From Halovulum marinum (GTDB lineage: Bacteria > Pseudomonadota > Alphaproteobacteria > Rhodobacterales > Rhodobacteraceae), in NCBI RefSeq assembly GCF_009697225.1, contig NZ_WIND01000012.1, forward strand, positions 1 through 64,000: 64,000 nucleotides of DNA, in the 5' to 3' direction. Positions 1-8,635 of the stretch are shown one piece after another. Position numbers and translations under genes: made by a program. The notes beneath the pieces were generated by a model. That model was given only the letters and a program-made list of their open reading frames with translations, made no database searches and was not told the origin of the DNA. The stretch's first letter is position 1. Every line of letters starts with the position of its first letter.

Positions 1-136
1 GCAGCGCCGCCTGCCCGCCCCAGAACCCATCGGGATCCTCCACCGACGCCCGGTACAGGCGCTCGTAGTCCGCGGCGGTCGTCCCGAAAGAATCGTCGGC
101 GGCGGCACGGGTGCCGGCATCGATGCCCATTGTCAC
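1..136 (-). CDS. Acetyl/acyl-CoA synthetase, N-terminal fragment (cut by window edge)
   Basis: Only the first 45 or so residues are present; the rest lies to the left of the window. The visible part reads MGIDAG...YERLYRASVEDPDGFW, the typical start of the ACAS_N domain in AMP-forming acetyl- and propionyl-CoA synthetases, which make acyl-CoA from a free acid, ATP and CoA. An AGGAGG at 145-150 (complement) lies 8 bases before a GTG at 136, which I chose; ATG codons at 142 and 130 are in the same frame but too close or too far. The 289-base upstream gap is AT-rich at 200-300 and holds a TATGAT-like -10 box (complement of 199-204) and an imperfect inverted repeat at 210-231, so a promoter there is likely. 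Substrate cannot be told from this fragment. Confidence 0.7.
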   Translation of the reverse strand, partial: MTMGIDAGTRAAADDSFGTTAADYERLYRASVEDPDGFWGGQAAL

Positions 137-425
137 GTCCATTTCCTCCTCTGGCGCGATCCGTGGCGTGCGCCCTGCGGCGCATCTGTTTGCGGCGGAT
201 CATACACCCGTTGAGAAAATTCGCTCACAACTATCTGTTTTACGCGTATTTTTTTGTAAATTATTTTCGGGAATACCAGTGAAGCTGAAAACTTCGTGAC
301 AACCCAGGCCCCGGCGCGGCGCTTTCCCGCCCCGGCCGGCGACGCTTCGGAACCGTCCCGCCCGATGCGCCGGCGCACGGGGCGGGTGGCGAAGTGAGAT
401 TGGCGCGCGCGCCCGGCGCCGGCCG

Positions 426-1892
426 CTAGCGCGGCTCGCCGGCGATCGCGGCGGCCATGCCGTCCGTCAGCATCACCGACAGCCTTGACACCACCGCGGC
501 GCGCCAGCCCGGATCGCCCGCGAGCGGCGCCGGGATCAGGTCCGGCAGCGCGAGCAGCCGGTCGGCGATGTCGCCGGCGCTCGCCGCGCCGGCCAGCCGC
601 TGGCGCAGCGCCTGTTCGCGGGGATCGCGCAGCTCGTAGGAGGTGCCGTCGTCGGCCCGGCCCAGCGCGTAGCGCATCCAGGCGGCGGTGGCGAAGGCGA
701 AGCTGTCCAGCGGCTGGCCGGCGCGCAGCGCGTCGCAGGCGGGCGCCCAGATCCGCTGCGGCAGCTTCTCGGTGCCGTCCATCGCGATCTGCCAGGTCTC
801 GTGCGCCAGATGCGGGTTGGCGAAGCGCTTCAGCAGGTCATCGGCGTAGGTATCCGGATCCACCCCCGGCACCGGGTCCAGGGTGGCGGCGGCGGCCGCC
901 ATGTGGCGCGCGACCAGCGCCGCCAGCGCCGCGTCGCCCATCACGTCGCGCACCAGCGCATGGCCGGCCAGGAACCCGGCATAGGCCAGCAGCGAGTGCG
1001 CGCCGTTCAGCATCCGCAGCTTCAGCGCCTCGTACGGGCGCACGTCGTCGACGAAGATCGCGCCGCCTGCCTGCCACGCCGGGCGGCCGGTGGGGAAGCG
1101 GTCCTCGACCACCCACTGGCGGAACGCCTCGGTCTCGACCGCGGCGGCGTCGTGCACGCCCAGCATCCGCTGCGCCAGCGCCAGCGTGCCGGCGCCGCGC
1201 GCCGGGGTGATCCGGTCGACCATGGTCGAGGGGAAGGCGACGTCGCACGCGATGTGGTCGGCAAGCTTGGGCAGCGTGGCGCGGGCGAAATCGACCAGCA
1301 GCGCGCGCAGCATCCGCCCGTTCTCGGGCAGGTTGTCGCAGCACAGCACGGTGAACGGCGGCACCCCGGCCGCGCGCCGGTCGGCCAGCGCCCGCACCAG
1401 CAGCCCGGCGACGCCCTGCGGGTGCCGCGGGTCCGCCAGGTCCGCGGCGATCGCCGGGTGGGCGCGGTCGATGCCGCCGCCGGCGCGGTCGATGCCGTAG
1501 GCCTTCTCGGTGACGGTCAGCGACACGATCCGCGTCGCCGGCGCGCGCAGCGCCGCAAGTACCGCCGCGCGGTCGCGGGACAGCGCCAGCGCGGCGGCCA
1601 GCGCGCCGATCACCCGGGCGCGGGTGCCGTCGACGCTGCGTTCGAGCACGGCATAGCGGCAATCCTGCGGCGCCAGCTCCTGCGCCGCGGTCGCGCTGCG
1701 CAGGCTGACGCCGGTGATGCGCCAGTCGCCGCCGGAGGCGGCCAGCGCGTCGTCGGTATAGACCGCCTGATGCGCCTTGTGGAACGCGCCGAGGCCGAGG
1801 TGGACGATGCCGCTGCCGTGCGCCTGCGGATCGTAGCCGGGCCCGGCGACGCCGTCGGGCAGCTGCGTCGCCGCCGTCAGCCGCCCGGTCAC
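426..1892 (-). CDS. uxuB: Fructuronate reductase / mannitol dehydrogenase family (UxuB)
   Basis: 488 aa, the usual length of the mannitol-dehydrogenase family of long-chain NAD-dependent polyol dehydrogenases. The N-terminus has the nucleotide-binding segment HLGLGAFHKAHQAVY, and the middle carries the KLRMLNGAHSLLAY helix with the conserved catalytic region (K..N..H) of this family. Placed directly after mannonate dehydratase, the expected reaction is reduction of D-fructuronate to D-mannonate (or the reverse oxidation) in hexuronate breakdown. The GTG start overlaps the uxuA stop (GTGA), implying translational coupling. It could also act on another polyol such as mannitol or altronate; the uxuA neighbour makes fructuronate/mannonate the best guess. 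Confidence 0.85.
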   Translation of the reverse strand: MTGRLTAATQLPDGVAGPGYDPQAHGSGIVHLGLGAFHKAHQAVYTDDALAASGGDWRITGVSLRSATAAQELAPQDCRYAVLERSVDGTRARVIGALAAALALSRDRAAVLAALRAPATRIVSLTVTEKAYGIDRAGGGIDRAHPAIAADLADPRHPQGVAGLLVRALADRRAAGVPPFTVLCCDNLPENGRMLRALLVDFARATLPKLADHIACDVAFPSTMVDRITPARGAGTLALAQRMLGVHDAAAVETEAFRQWVVEDRFPTGRPAWQAGGAIFVDDVRPYEALKLRMLNGAHSLLAYAGFLAGHALVRDVMGDAALAALVARHMAAAAATLDPVPGVDPDTYADDLLKRFANPHLAHETWQIAMDGTEKLPQRIWAPACDALRAGQPLDSFAFATAAWMRYALGRADDGTSYELRDPREQALRQRLAGAASAGDIADRLLALPDLIPAPLAGDPGWRAAVVSRLSVMLTDGMAAAIAGEPR

Positions 1893-3097
1893 GCGCCGAC
1901 CCTCGGCGCCAGCGCGGCGATCACGCCGCGCAGTTCGGCCAGCCCCTTCAGGCGCCCGATCGCCGGGTAGCCGGGCTGCGCCTGCCGCTTCAGATCGTCG
2001 AGGATGTCCTGACCGTGGTCGGGGCGGAACGGGATCGAGACATCGGCGCGGCCCGCGGCCCGGCGCCGGGCCTCCTCGTGCAGCGCGGCGTCGACCAGCG
2101 CCACCATGTCGGTGTCGCCGCCCAGGTGCTCGGCCTCGTAGAACGAGCCGCGGATGTCGCCGGTCTCGCGCGTGACATTGCGCAGGTGCAGGAAATGCAC
2201 CCGGTCGCCCAGCCGCCGCATCATTCCCGGCAGGTCGTTGTCGGGCCGCGCCCCGAGCGAGCCGGAGCACAGGGTGATGCCGTTGGCGGGGCGGTCGACC
2301 GCGTCCATCACCGCCTTGTAATGCGCCTCGGTCGACATGATCCGCGGCAGGCCCAGCAGCGGCACCGGCGGATCGTCCGGGTGGCAGCACAGCCGCAGGC
2401 CCAGCGCCTCGGCGTGCGGCACCACCTGCTCGAGGAAGTCGACCAGGTGGGCGCGCAGCTGCTGTTCGGTGATCGCGGCGTATTCGGCCAGATGCGCGCG
2501 CACGTCCGCGAGGGTGAAATGCTCGGCCGCGCCGGGCAGGCCGAAGACGACGTTGCGCGCCAGTTGCGACCGGCGCGCGTCGTCCATCGCGGCGAAACGC
2601 TCGGCCGCCGCGGCGCGCAGCGCGTCGTCGTAGTCGTCGGCCGCGCCGGGCCGCTCGAGGATGTGCAGGTCGAACGCGGCGAAGTCGGTCAGGTCGAACC
2701 GCATGCAGGTGGCGCCGTTCGGCAGCCGCCAGGCAAGGTCGGTGCGGGTCCAGTCCAGCACCGGCATGAAGTTGTAGCAGATCACCTCGATCCCGGCGGC
2801 GGCTAGGTTGCTCAGGCTGTCGCGGTAGCTGGCGACATGGGCGCGCCAGTCGCCCTTCTGCTTCTTGATGTCCTCGGACACCGGCAGGCTTTCCACCACC
2901 TCCCACGCCAGGCCCGAGGGCGCGCCGTCCGGCAGCCGCGCCACCTCGGCCTGGCGGCGGGCGATCTCGTCCCGGGTCCAGACCGCCCCGGTGGGAACGT
3001 GGTGCAGGGCCGAGACGATCCCTTCGACGCCCGCCTGTGCCGTGTCGCGGATCGTCACGTTGTCCTGCGGACCGAACCAGCGCCAAGTCTGTCTCAT
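1889..3097 (-). CDS. uxuA: Mannonate dehydratase (UxuA)
   Basis: 402 aa, a TIM-barrel enzyme that dehydrates D-mannonate to 2-keto-3-deoxy-D-gluconate in the cytoplasm. The start MRQTWRWFGP is the hallmark N-terminus of the family, and the metal-site stretches CCHPDDPP, CSGSLG and HLRNV are all present, as is the RPDHG loop near the C-terminus. The ATG at 3097 is preceded by GGGAGGGAATG-type purine-rich sequence (complement of 3101-3110). It is the first gene of a leftward uxuA-uxuB pair, divergent from a GntR regulator that probably controls both sides. Length and motifs are complete, with nothing unusual. Confidence 0.93.
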   Translation of the reverse strand: MRQTWRWFGPQDNVTIRDTAQAGVEGIVSALHHVPTGAVWTRDEIARRQAEVARLPDGAPSGLAWEVVESLPVSEDIKKQKGDWRAHVASYRDSLSNLAAAGIEVICYNFMPVLDWTRTDLAWRLPNGATCMRFDLTDFAAFDLHILERPGAADDYDDALRAAAAERFAAMDDARRSQLARNVVFGLPGAAEHFTLADVRAHLAEYAAITEQQLRAHLVDFLEQVVPHAEALGLRLCCHPDDPPVPLLGLPRIMSTEAHYKAVMDAVDRPANGITLCSGSLGARPDNDLPGMMRRLGDRVHFLHLRNVTRETGDIRGSFYEAEHLGGDTDMVALVDAALHEEARRRAAGRADVSIPFRPDHGQDILDDLKRQAQPGYPAIGRLKGLAELRGVIAALAPRVGA

Positions 3098-3137
3098 CTC
3101 ATTCCCTCCCAGAGTCGCCGACACGCGCCCTGCATAG

Positions 3138-3170
3138 CACTTCCTGTCGTTGCCGACTAGTATGGAAGTA
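3138..3170. promoter_or_regulatory. Possible operator between uxuA and gntR
   Basis: The 105-base divergent intergenic region contains the inverted repeat ACTTCC (3139-3144) and GGAAGT (3164-3169), and a partial direct repeat TATGGAAGTATGG at 3161-3173. This is the natural place for the GntR protein encoded at 3203 to act on both transcripts. The arms are short and 19 bases apart, so this is a weak assignment. Confidence 0.3.
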
Positions 3171-3202
3171 TGGTAATGCCGGTTGCGGGAGGAGGGCGAA
3201 TC

Positions 3203-3949
3203 ATGACCGGAACAACACAGGCGGGCTGGGCACTGGACCCGGCCGCATCGATCGCCCCGCAGATCTGCCGCATCCTGCGCGAACGCATCATCCACAACGA
3301 CCTGAAGCCCGGCAACCGGATCTCGGAGTCCGAGATCGCGCGCACCTACCGGGTCAGCCGGCAGCCGGTGCGCGAGGCGTTCATCAAGCTGGCCCAACAG
3401 GGGTTGCTGGCGGTGCTGCCGCAGCGCGGCACGATCGTGTCGAAGATCGCCTATGCCGCGGTGCTGGACGCGCGCTTCCTGCGCGAGGCGATCGAGGCGG
3501 ACATCGCCCGGATCCTGGCGGTGCAGGCCGACCCGGCGCTGGTCGCCGACCTGCGCCGCCAGCTGGACGAGCAGCGCGAGGTCGCGCGCAGCGCGCCGCT
3601 GGAGTTCATCCAGCTGGACGACCGCTTTCACCGCACCATGGCCGACGCCGCCAGCAAGGGCGGCGCCTGGAAGCTGATCGAGGGGCTGAAATCCCAGATG
3701 GACCGGGTGCGATACCTGTCTCTGGGCAAGTTCCCGGTCGACAAGCTGGTCGACCAGCACGCGGCGGTGGTGGACCGCATCGCCGCCGGCGACATCGCCG
3801 GGGTCGACGCCGCGATCCGCACCCACCTGCGCGAGGTCCTGAGCGATCTGCCGCGGATCGTGCAGGCGAACCCGGATTTCTTCGAGCTGCCGGAAGGGGG
3901 CGTGCCCCAGCCGGTCAATGCACCTGTCCAAGGAGGAATGGACCGATGA
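3203..3949 (+). CDS. GntR-family regulator (FCD subfamily) of hexuronate locus
   Basis: 248 aa. The N-terminal winged helix-turn-helix (about residues 18-80) has SESEIARTYRVSRQPVREAFIKLAQQGLL, followed by an all-helical FCD ligand domain with the metal-ligand pattern D..FH (about 135-140) and later H residues. It probably senses a sugar acid such as fructuronate or mannonate and represses uxuAB and the TRAP genes. The ATG at 3203 was chosen for the GGAGGAGG at 3188-3195; an upstream in-frame start at 3170 lacks one. Its stop overlaps the DctP start (ATGA), so regulator and transporter are co-transcribed. Confidence 0.88.
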   Translation: MTGTTQAGWALDPAASIAPQICRILRERIIHNDLKPGNRISESEIARTYRVSRQPVREAFIKLAQQGLLAVLPQRGTIVSKIAYAAVLDARFLREAIEADIARILAVQADPALVADLRRQLDEQREVARSAPLEFIQLDDRFHRTMADAASKGGAWKLIEGLKSQMDRVRYLSLGKFPVDKLVDQHAAVVDRIAAGDIAGVDAAIRTHLREVLSDLPRIVQANPDFFELPEGGVPQPVNAPVQGGMDR

Positions 3950-4923
3950 CACTCAACTGGAAACGTTCGGCGATCGCCATCGCGGTCGCGGCGGCACTCG
4001 GCGCCCCGGTCGCGGCGCAGGAGCTGACGCTGAAGCTGGGCCACCTGGCGAACGAGGACAACCCCTGGCACCTGGCCTCGGTCCGGTTCGGCGAGGAGCT
4101 GTCGGCGCTGACCGACGGCCGCATCGCCGTCGAGGTGTTCCCCAACGAATCGCTGGGCAAGGAAATCGACCTGATCAACGGCATGCAGCTGGGCACCGTC
4201 GACATGACCATCACCGGCGAGTCGCTGCAGAACTGGGCGCCGATGGCGGCGCTGCTGGCGGTGCCCTACGCCTATGCCTCGATCGAGCACATGGACGAGG
4301 TTGCCGGCGGCGAGATCGGCGACCGGATCGAGGCGCAGATCATCGAGAAGGCGCAGATCCGTCCGATCGCCTTCTTCGCCCGCGGCCCGCGCGAGCTGAC
4401 CTCGAACCGGCCGATCGCCTCGCCGGACGATCTGGCCGGGCTGAAGATGCGGGTGCCCAACGTGCCGCTGTTCGTCGACGTCTGGTCCGCGCTGGGCGCG
4501 CAGCCGACGCCGATGGCGTTCTCGGAGGTGTTCACCTCGCTGCAGAACGGCACCATCGACGCGCAGGAGAACCCGCTGGCGCTGATCCGCTCGGCCAGCT
4601 TCAACGAGGTGCAGAGCCACGTGAACCTGACCGACCACGTCCGCTCGTGGATCTACCTGACGATCTCGGAGCAGACCTGGGGCCGGCTGTCCGAGGACGA
4701 CCGCGCCGCCGTCATGGAGGCCGCCGCCCGCGCCCAGGCCTACGAGCGCGAGCTGTTCAACGACAGCATCGAGCAGGACCGCGCCTATCTCGAGGAGCAG
4801 GGCATGACCTTCGTCGAGGTCGACGGCCCCGCCTTCGCCGCCAGGGCGAAGGACGCCGTGCTGAACAACGTCAACGACGAGATCAAGCCGATCGTCGAAG
4901 AGCTGTTCGCCGCGCAGAACTGA
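3946..4923 (+). CDS. dctP: TRAP transporter solute-binding protein (DctP family)
   Basis: 325 aa periplasmic binding protein with a cleavable signal peptide (residues 1 to about 24, basic WKR, then an alanine-rich core ending VAAQ). The mature part shows DctP-family features: KLGHLANEDNPWH at the start, GPRELTSNRPIASPDDLAGLKMRVP (split here as family core, about residues 145-170, including the conserved Arg that binds a carboxylate), and QNGTIDAQENP. This suggests capture of a sugar acid, most likely a hexuronate given uxuAB. Good GGAGG at 3931-3937 before the ATG. A strong hairpin follows the gene. Confidence 0.92.
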   Translation: MTLNWKRSAIAIAVAAALGAPVAAQELTLKLGHLANEDNPWHLASVRFGEELSALTDGRIAVEVFPNESLGKEIDLINGMQLGTVDMTITGESLQNWAPMAALLAVPYAYASIEHMDEVAGGEIGDRIEAQIIEKAQIRPIAFFARGPRELTSNRPIASPDDLAGLKMRVPNVPLFVDVWSALGAQPTPMAFSEVFTSLQNGTIDAQENPLALIRSASFNEVQSHVNLTDHVRSWIYLTISEQTWGRLSEDDRAAVMEAAARAQAYERELFNDSIEQDRAYLEEQGMTFVEVDGPAFAARAKDAVLNNVNDEIKPIVEELFAAQN

Positions 4924-4945
4924 CGGCCAGACCGTCGCACCGATC

Positions 4946-4975
4946 CCCGGCACCGCGCGGCGGCGCGGTGCCGGG
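4946..4975 (+). terminator. Intra-operon hairpin between dctP and dctQ
   Basis: A perfect 13-bp stem (4946-4958 with 4963-4975) closes a 4-base loop, followed by only two T residues. It sits between the binding-protein gene and the membrane genes of the TRAP operon. Such hairpins usually act as 3' stabilisers or partial terminators that give more binding protein than permease. Confidence 0.65.
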
Positions 4976-4999
4976 CCTTGTCGAATTCCGGAGGGCACC

Positions 5000-5503
5000 G
5001 TGAAGTTTGCCAATCGAGCCATCCAGGTCGTCGTCCTTGCCGCGCGGATCGGAACCGGCGTCTCGTTCGCGGTGCTGATCGGCGCCGTGCTGATCCAGGT
5101 GGTCGGCCGCTCGGCCGGCGCCTCGCCGGTCTGGACCGAGGAGCTGACGCGCTTCGCGCTGCTGTTCACCGTCGCCTTCGGCGCCGGGCTGTCGCTGCGC
5201 ACCGGCGATCTGGTGAACGTCGACGTGATCTGCGAGTCGCTGCCCGGCCGCGCGCCGTGGATGCTGCGCCTGCTGGCCGCCGTCACCACCGCGGCGATCT
5301 CGATCTACCTGCTGCCGTTCGCCTGGAAGTTCGTCGCCATCGGCCGGATGCAGACCTCGCCGGCGCTGGGCCTGCGCATGGACTACGCGCATTTCACCAT
5401 CCTGCTGATGCTGGCGCTGCTGGCGGTGTTCGGCGCGCTGCGCGCGCTGGGAATGCTCGCCGGCGTCGAGGACGGCACCCCCGCAACCCGCGAAGAGGGC
5501 TGA
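5000..5503 (+). CDS. dctQ: TRAP transporter small membrane subunit (DctQ)
   Basis: 167 aa with four hydrophobic segments (about residues 12-33, 48-68, 88-110, 128-150), the normal topology of DctQ. The conserved VWTEELTRFALLF motif after helix 1 is present. It forms the membrane complex with DctM (next gene, 2 bases away) and receives substrate from DctP; transport is driven by a sodium or proton gradient. GTG start with GGAGGG at 4990-4995. Confidence 0.9.
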   Translation: MKFANRAIQVVVLAARIGTGVSFAVLIGAVLIQVVGRSAGASPVWTEELTRFALLFTVAFGAGLSLRTGDLVNVDVICESLPGRAPWMLRLLAAVTTAAISIYLLPFAWKFVAIGRMQTSPALGLRMDYAHFTILLMLALLAVFGALRALGMLAGVEDGTPATREEG

Positions 5504-5505
5504 CC

Positions 5506-6783
5506 ATGGATGTCGCCGTACTGTTCCTGACCTTCGTCGCCGGGCTGGCGCTGGGCATTCCGGTGGCGATCACGCTGGCGGTGTCGTCGCTGGCCTACCT
5601 GCTGCTGGCCGGGATCCCGCCGGTGGTCATGCCGCAGAAGATGTACGCCGGCATGGACGTGTTCGTGCTGCTGTCGATCCCCGGCTTCATCCTGGCCGGA
5701 AACCTGATGAACCAGGGCGGCATCACCACCCGCATCATCCGCTTCGCGAACTCGCTGGTGGGCTGGATCCGCGGCGGGCTGGGGCTGACCAACATCGCCG
5801 CCTCGATGCTGTTCGGCGGCATCACCGGCACCGCGGTGGCCGACGCCGCCTCGATCGGCGGGGTGATGATCCCGGGCATGAAGAAGGCGGGCTACCCGGC
5901 CGACTTCTCGGCCGCGGTCACCGCCGCCTCGTCCACCGTCGGGCCGATCATCCCGCCGTCGGTGCCGATGATCATCGTCGGCGCGCTGTCGGGCATCTCG
6001 GTCGGGCGGATGTTCCTGGCCGGCGCCGTGCCCGGCATCCTGATGGGCGTGGCGATGATGATCACCTGCTTCGTCATCTCGGCGCGCCGCAACTATCCGC
6101 GCCAGGACTGGCAGGGCGCCGGCGAGGTGGTGCGCGCCTTCGGCGGCGCGGTCTGGGCGCTGGCGATGACCTTCCTGATCATCTACGGCCTGCTCAGCGG
6201 CCTGGCCACGCCGACCGAGACCGCCGTCGTCGCCTCGGTCTACGCGCTGCTGGTCGGCGCGTTCATCTACCGCGAGCTGCCGCTGCGCAAGGTGCCGACG
6301 ATCCTGGTCGACAGCGCGGTCTCGGCCGCCGGGATCCTGGCGCTGGTCGGCTTCGCCAACGTCTTCGGCTGGATCCTGGTGTCCGAGCGCATCCCCCAGG
6401 CGATCGCCGACGGCGTGCTGTCGTTCACCGACAACAGGTTCCTTGTGATCCTGATCATCAACCTGCTGCTGCTGTTCGTCGGCATGTTCATGGAAACGAT
6501 CGCCGCGCTGATCATCCTGTTCGTGCCGCTGCTGTCGCTGGCGCAGGCGGTGGGCATCGACCCGCTGCACTTCGCCACCTTCGCCGTGCTGAACCTGATG
6601 ATCGGCCTGACCACGCCGCCGGTGGGGGTGTGCCTGTTCGTCTGCGCCGGCATCGCCCGGCTGCCGCTGGCGCCGGTGGTGGTGGCGATCCTGCCGTTCC
6701 TTCTGACCAACATCCTCGTGCTGCTGCTGGTATCCTACTTCCCGCCGCTGGCGACGTGGCTGCCGTCGGTCCTCGCACCCTAG
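5506..6783 (+). CDS. dctM: TRAP transporter large membrane subunit (DctM)
   Basis: 425 aa, a polytopic membrane protein with 12 or so hydrophobic segments. Diagnostic DctM pieces are present: FLLSIPGFILAG-like start (VLLSIPGFILAGNLM), SMLFGGITGTAVADAASIG, ASSTVGPIIPPSVPMI and the C-terminal LTTPPVGVCLF. It is the transport subunit of the TRAP system. Start ATG at 5506 follows the dctQ stop by 2 bases. Complete, nothing odd. Confidence 0.93.
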   Translation: MDVAVLFLTFVAGLALGIPVAITLAVSSLAYLLLAGIPPVVMPQKMYAGMDVFVLLSIPGFILAGNLMNQGGITTRIIRFANSLVGWIRGGLGLTNIAASMLFGGITGTAVADAASIGGVMIPGMKKAGYPADFSAAVTAASSTVGPIIPPSVPMIIVGALSGISVGRMFLAGAVPGILMGVAMMITCFVISARRNYPRQDWQGAGEVVRAFGGAVWALAMTFLIIYGLLSGLATPTETAVVASVYALLVGAFIYRELPLRKVPTILVDSAVSAAGILALVGFANVFGWILVSERIPQAIADGVLSFTDNRFLVILIINLLLLFVGMFMETIAALIILFVPLLSLAQAVGIDPLHFATFAVLNLMIGLTTPPVGVCLFVCAGIARLPLAPVVVAILPFLLTNILVLLLVSYFPPLATWLPSVLAP

Positions 6784-6792
6784 GAGATCATC

Positions 6793-7842
6793 GTGGAAAC
6801 CCGAATCTGCCGCCTGTACGCAGCGAACGACATCCGGATCGAGGCCCAGCCGCTGGCCGACCCCGGCCCCGGCGAGGTGCTGGTGGCGGTCGGCGCGGGC
6901 GGGATCTGCGGCTCGGACCTGCACTATTTCCAGGACGGCGGCTTCGGCCCGATACGGGTGCGCGAGCCGATCATCCTGGGGCACGAGGCCGCGGGCCGGG
7001 TGCTGGCCTGCGGCGCCGGCGTCGCCGGTCCGGCCCCCGGTACGCTGGTGGCGATCAACCCCAGCCGGCCCTGCGGCGCCTGCCGCTACTGCGCCGAGGG
7101 GCTGACGACGCATTGCCTGGAGATGCGGTTCGCGGGCTCGGCGATGCGGCTGCCGCACGAGCAGGGGCTGTTCCGCGAGCGGATCGTCGTCGACGCGGCG
7201 CAGTGCCATGCCTTCGGCCCCGGCACCGAACCCCGCGAGGCCGCCTGCGCCGAGCCGCTGGCGGTGTGCCTGCATGCCCGGCGCATGGCCGGGGATCTGC
7301 GCGGCAGGCGCGTGCTGGTCACCGGCGCCGGCCCGATCGGCGCGCTGTGCACCGCGGTCGCGGCCGAGGCCGGGGCGCAGGAGGTGGTGACCACCGACCT
7401 GCAGGACCTGCCGCTGGACATCGCCCGGCGGATGGGCGCGGGCCGCACCGTCAACGTCGCCCGCGACGGCGCGGCGATGGCGGCGTTCGCCGCCGACAAG
7501 GGCCATTTCGACGTGGCGTTCGAATGCTCCGCCGCGGCCCCGGCGATTCGCGGCGCGATCGCCGCGCTGCGCCCGCAGGGCCGGCTGGTGCAGGTCGGCG
7601 TCACCGGCGACGTGCCGCTGCCGGTCAACGCGCTGGTCGGCAAGGAGATCACCTACCAGGGCACGCAGCGGTTCCTGCCGGAGGATTTCGCCGAGGCGGT
7701 GGCGATGATCGCCGCCCGCCGGATCGACGTCCGCCCGATGGTCACCGGCAGCTACCCGCTGGAGGCCGCGGCAGAGGCGTTCGCCTGCGCCGGCGACCGC
7801 AGCCGTGCGGTCAAGGTGCACCTGAGTTTCGGCGCCGACTGA
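6793..7842 (+). CDS. Zinc-dependent dehydrogenase, L-idonate 5-dehydrogenase-like
   Basis: 349 aa medium-chain dehydrogenase. Residues about 30-45 carry the catalytic zinc site (GICGSDLHYF), GHEAAG is the second zinc region, the structural zinc cysteines lie in CGACRYCAEGLTTHC (about 96-110), and the Rossmann motif is GAGPIGALC (about 179-187). The sequence reads like idonate 5-dehydrogenase, which oxidises L-idonate to 5-keto-D-gluconate. It is the last gene of the gntR-dctPQM operon, 9 bases after dctM, so it probably feeds a substrate imported by the TRAP system into the uxu route. Sorbitol or threonine dehydrogenase relatives are the alternatives. GTG start with AGGAG. Confidence 0.78.
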   Translation: METRICRLYAANDIRIEAQPLADPGPGEVLVAVGAGGICGSDLHYFQDGGFGPIRVREPIILGHEAAGRVLACGAGVAGPAPGTLVAINPSRPCGACRYCAEGLTTHCLEMRFAGSAMRLPHEQGLFRERIVVDAAQCHAFGPGTEPREAACAEPLAVCLHARRMAGDLRGRRVLVTGAGPIGALCTAVAAEAGAQEVVTTDLQDLPLDIARRMGAGRTVNVARDGAAMAAFAADKGHFDVAFECSAAAPAIRGAIAALRPQGRLVQVGVTGDVPLPVNALVGKEITYQGTQRFLPEDFAEAVAMIAARRIDVRPMVTGSYPLEAAAEAFACAGDRSRAVKVHLSFGAD

Positions 7843-7858
7843 CCGCCGCGACCGGGGT

Positions 7859-8632
7859 CTAGGCCGTGAACGCGCTGCGGAACGCCTCCAGCGCCGCCTC
7901 GACATCGCCCGAGGCGAAGGCCTCCATCGCCACCGGACCGTCGTAGCCCATCGCCGCCAGCGCCCGGGCGATGCCGGCATAATTGATCTCGCCGGTGCCG
8001 GGCTCGCACCGGCCCGGCACGTCGGCGACCTGGATCTCGCCGATCCACGGCAGGCAGGCCCGGCACAGTTCGATCAGGTTCCCCTCGCCGATCTGCGCGT
8101 GATAGAGGTCGAGGTTCAGCCGCAGCCGCGGGCGGTCGACCGCGGCCACCAGCGTCAGCGTCTCTTCGGCGCGGGCGAAAGGCACGCCGGCGTGCTCGAC
8201 CGGCAGGTTCAGGTTCTCCAGCGTGAACACCACGTCCAGTTCCTCGGCCAGATCGCAGATCCGGTTCAGCGTATCGCGCGCCTTCAGCCACTTGCGCGGC
8301 GTCGCGACCTCGGCCAGCACCGGCCGGCCGCCATCGCCAAGGCCGGTGCCGTGCAGGTTTAGCCGGGCGACGCCCAGCCGCCGGCCGACCGCGGCGGTCT
8401 CGCGCGCCGAGGCCAGCAGCATCCCCGCGCCCTCGTCATCGGCCAGCCGGCCCTGCAGGTAGCCGTTCATGATCGAGAAGGTCGCGCCGGATCGCTCCAG
8501 CTTGTCCAGATCGTGCGCCGGCCAGTTCCACAGGCCGACCTGGAACCCCATGTCGCGCAGCTTCGCGCAGCGCCACTCGATCGGCTTGTCCTGCCAGATC
8601 ATCTCGGCGCAGGCGGCAAGGGTGAAGGCCAT
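7859..8632 (-). CDS. TIM-barrel isomerase, hydroxypyruvate-isomerase family
   Basis: 257 aa, xylose-isomerase-like TIM barrel of the hydroxypyruvate isomerase (Hyi/OtnI) type: the ENLN segment (ETLENLNLPVEH area), LDLYHAQIGEGNL, and IQVADVPGRCEPGTGEINY with the metal-binding acidic and His residues are all visible. It lies 3 bases downstream of iolG, so it is co-transcribed with inositol dehydrogenase. In this setting it may isomerise an inositol-derived keto compound rather than hydroxypyruvate; sequence alone cannot decide. Confidence 0.75.
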   Translation of the reverse strand: MAFTLAACAEMIWQDKPIEWRCAKLRDMGFQVGLWNWPAHDLDKLERSGATFSIMNGYLQGRLADDEGAGMLLASARETAAVGRRLGVARLNLHGTGLGDGGRPVLAEVATPRKWLKARDTLNRICDLAEELDVVFTLENLNLPVEHAGVPFARAEETLTLVAAVDRPRLRLNLDLYHAQIGEGNLIELCRACLPWIGEIQVADVPGRCEPGTGEINYAGIARALAAMGYDGPVAMEAFASGDVEAALEAFRSAFTA

Positions 8633-8635
8633 GGC

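Noticed and set aside
5383-7980. Very long leftward open frame opposite dctM and the dehydrogenase
   Set aside because: Arg/His/Asp/Gln-rich low-complexity translation; a GC-driven shadow of the rightward genes, which have clear family motifs.
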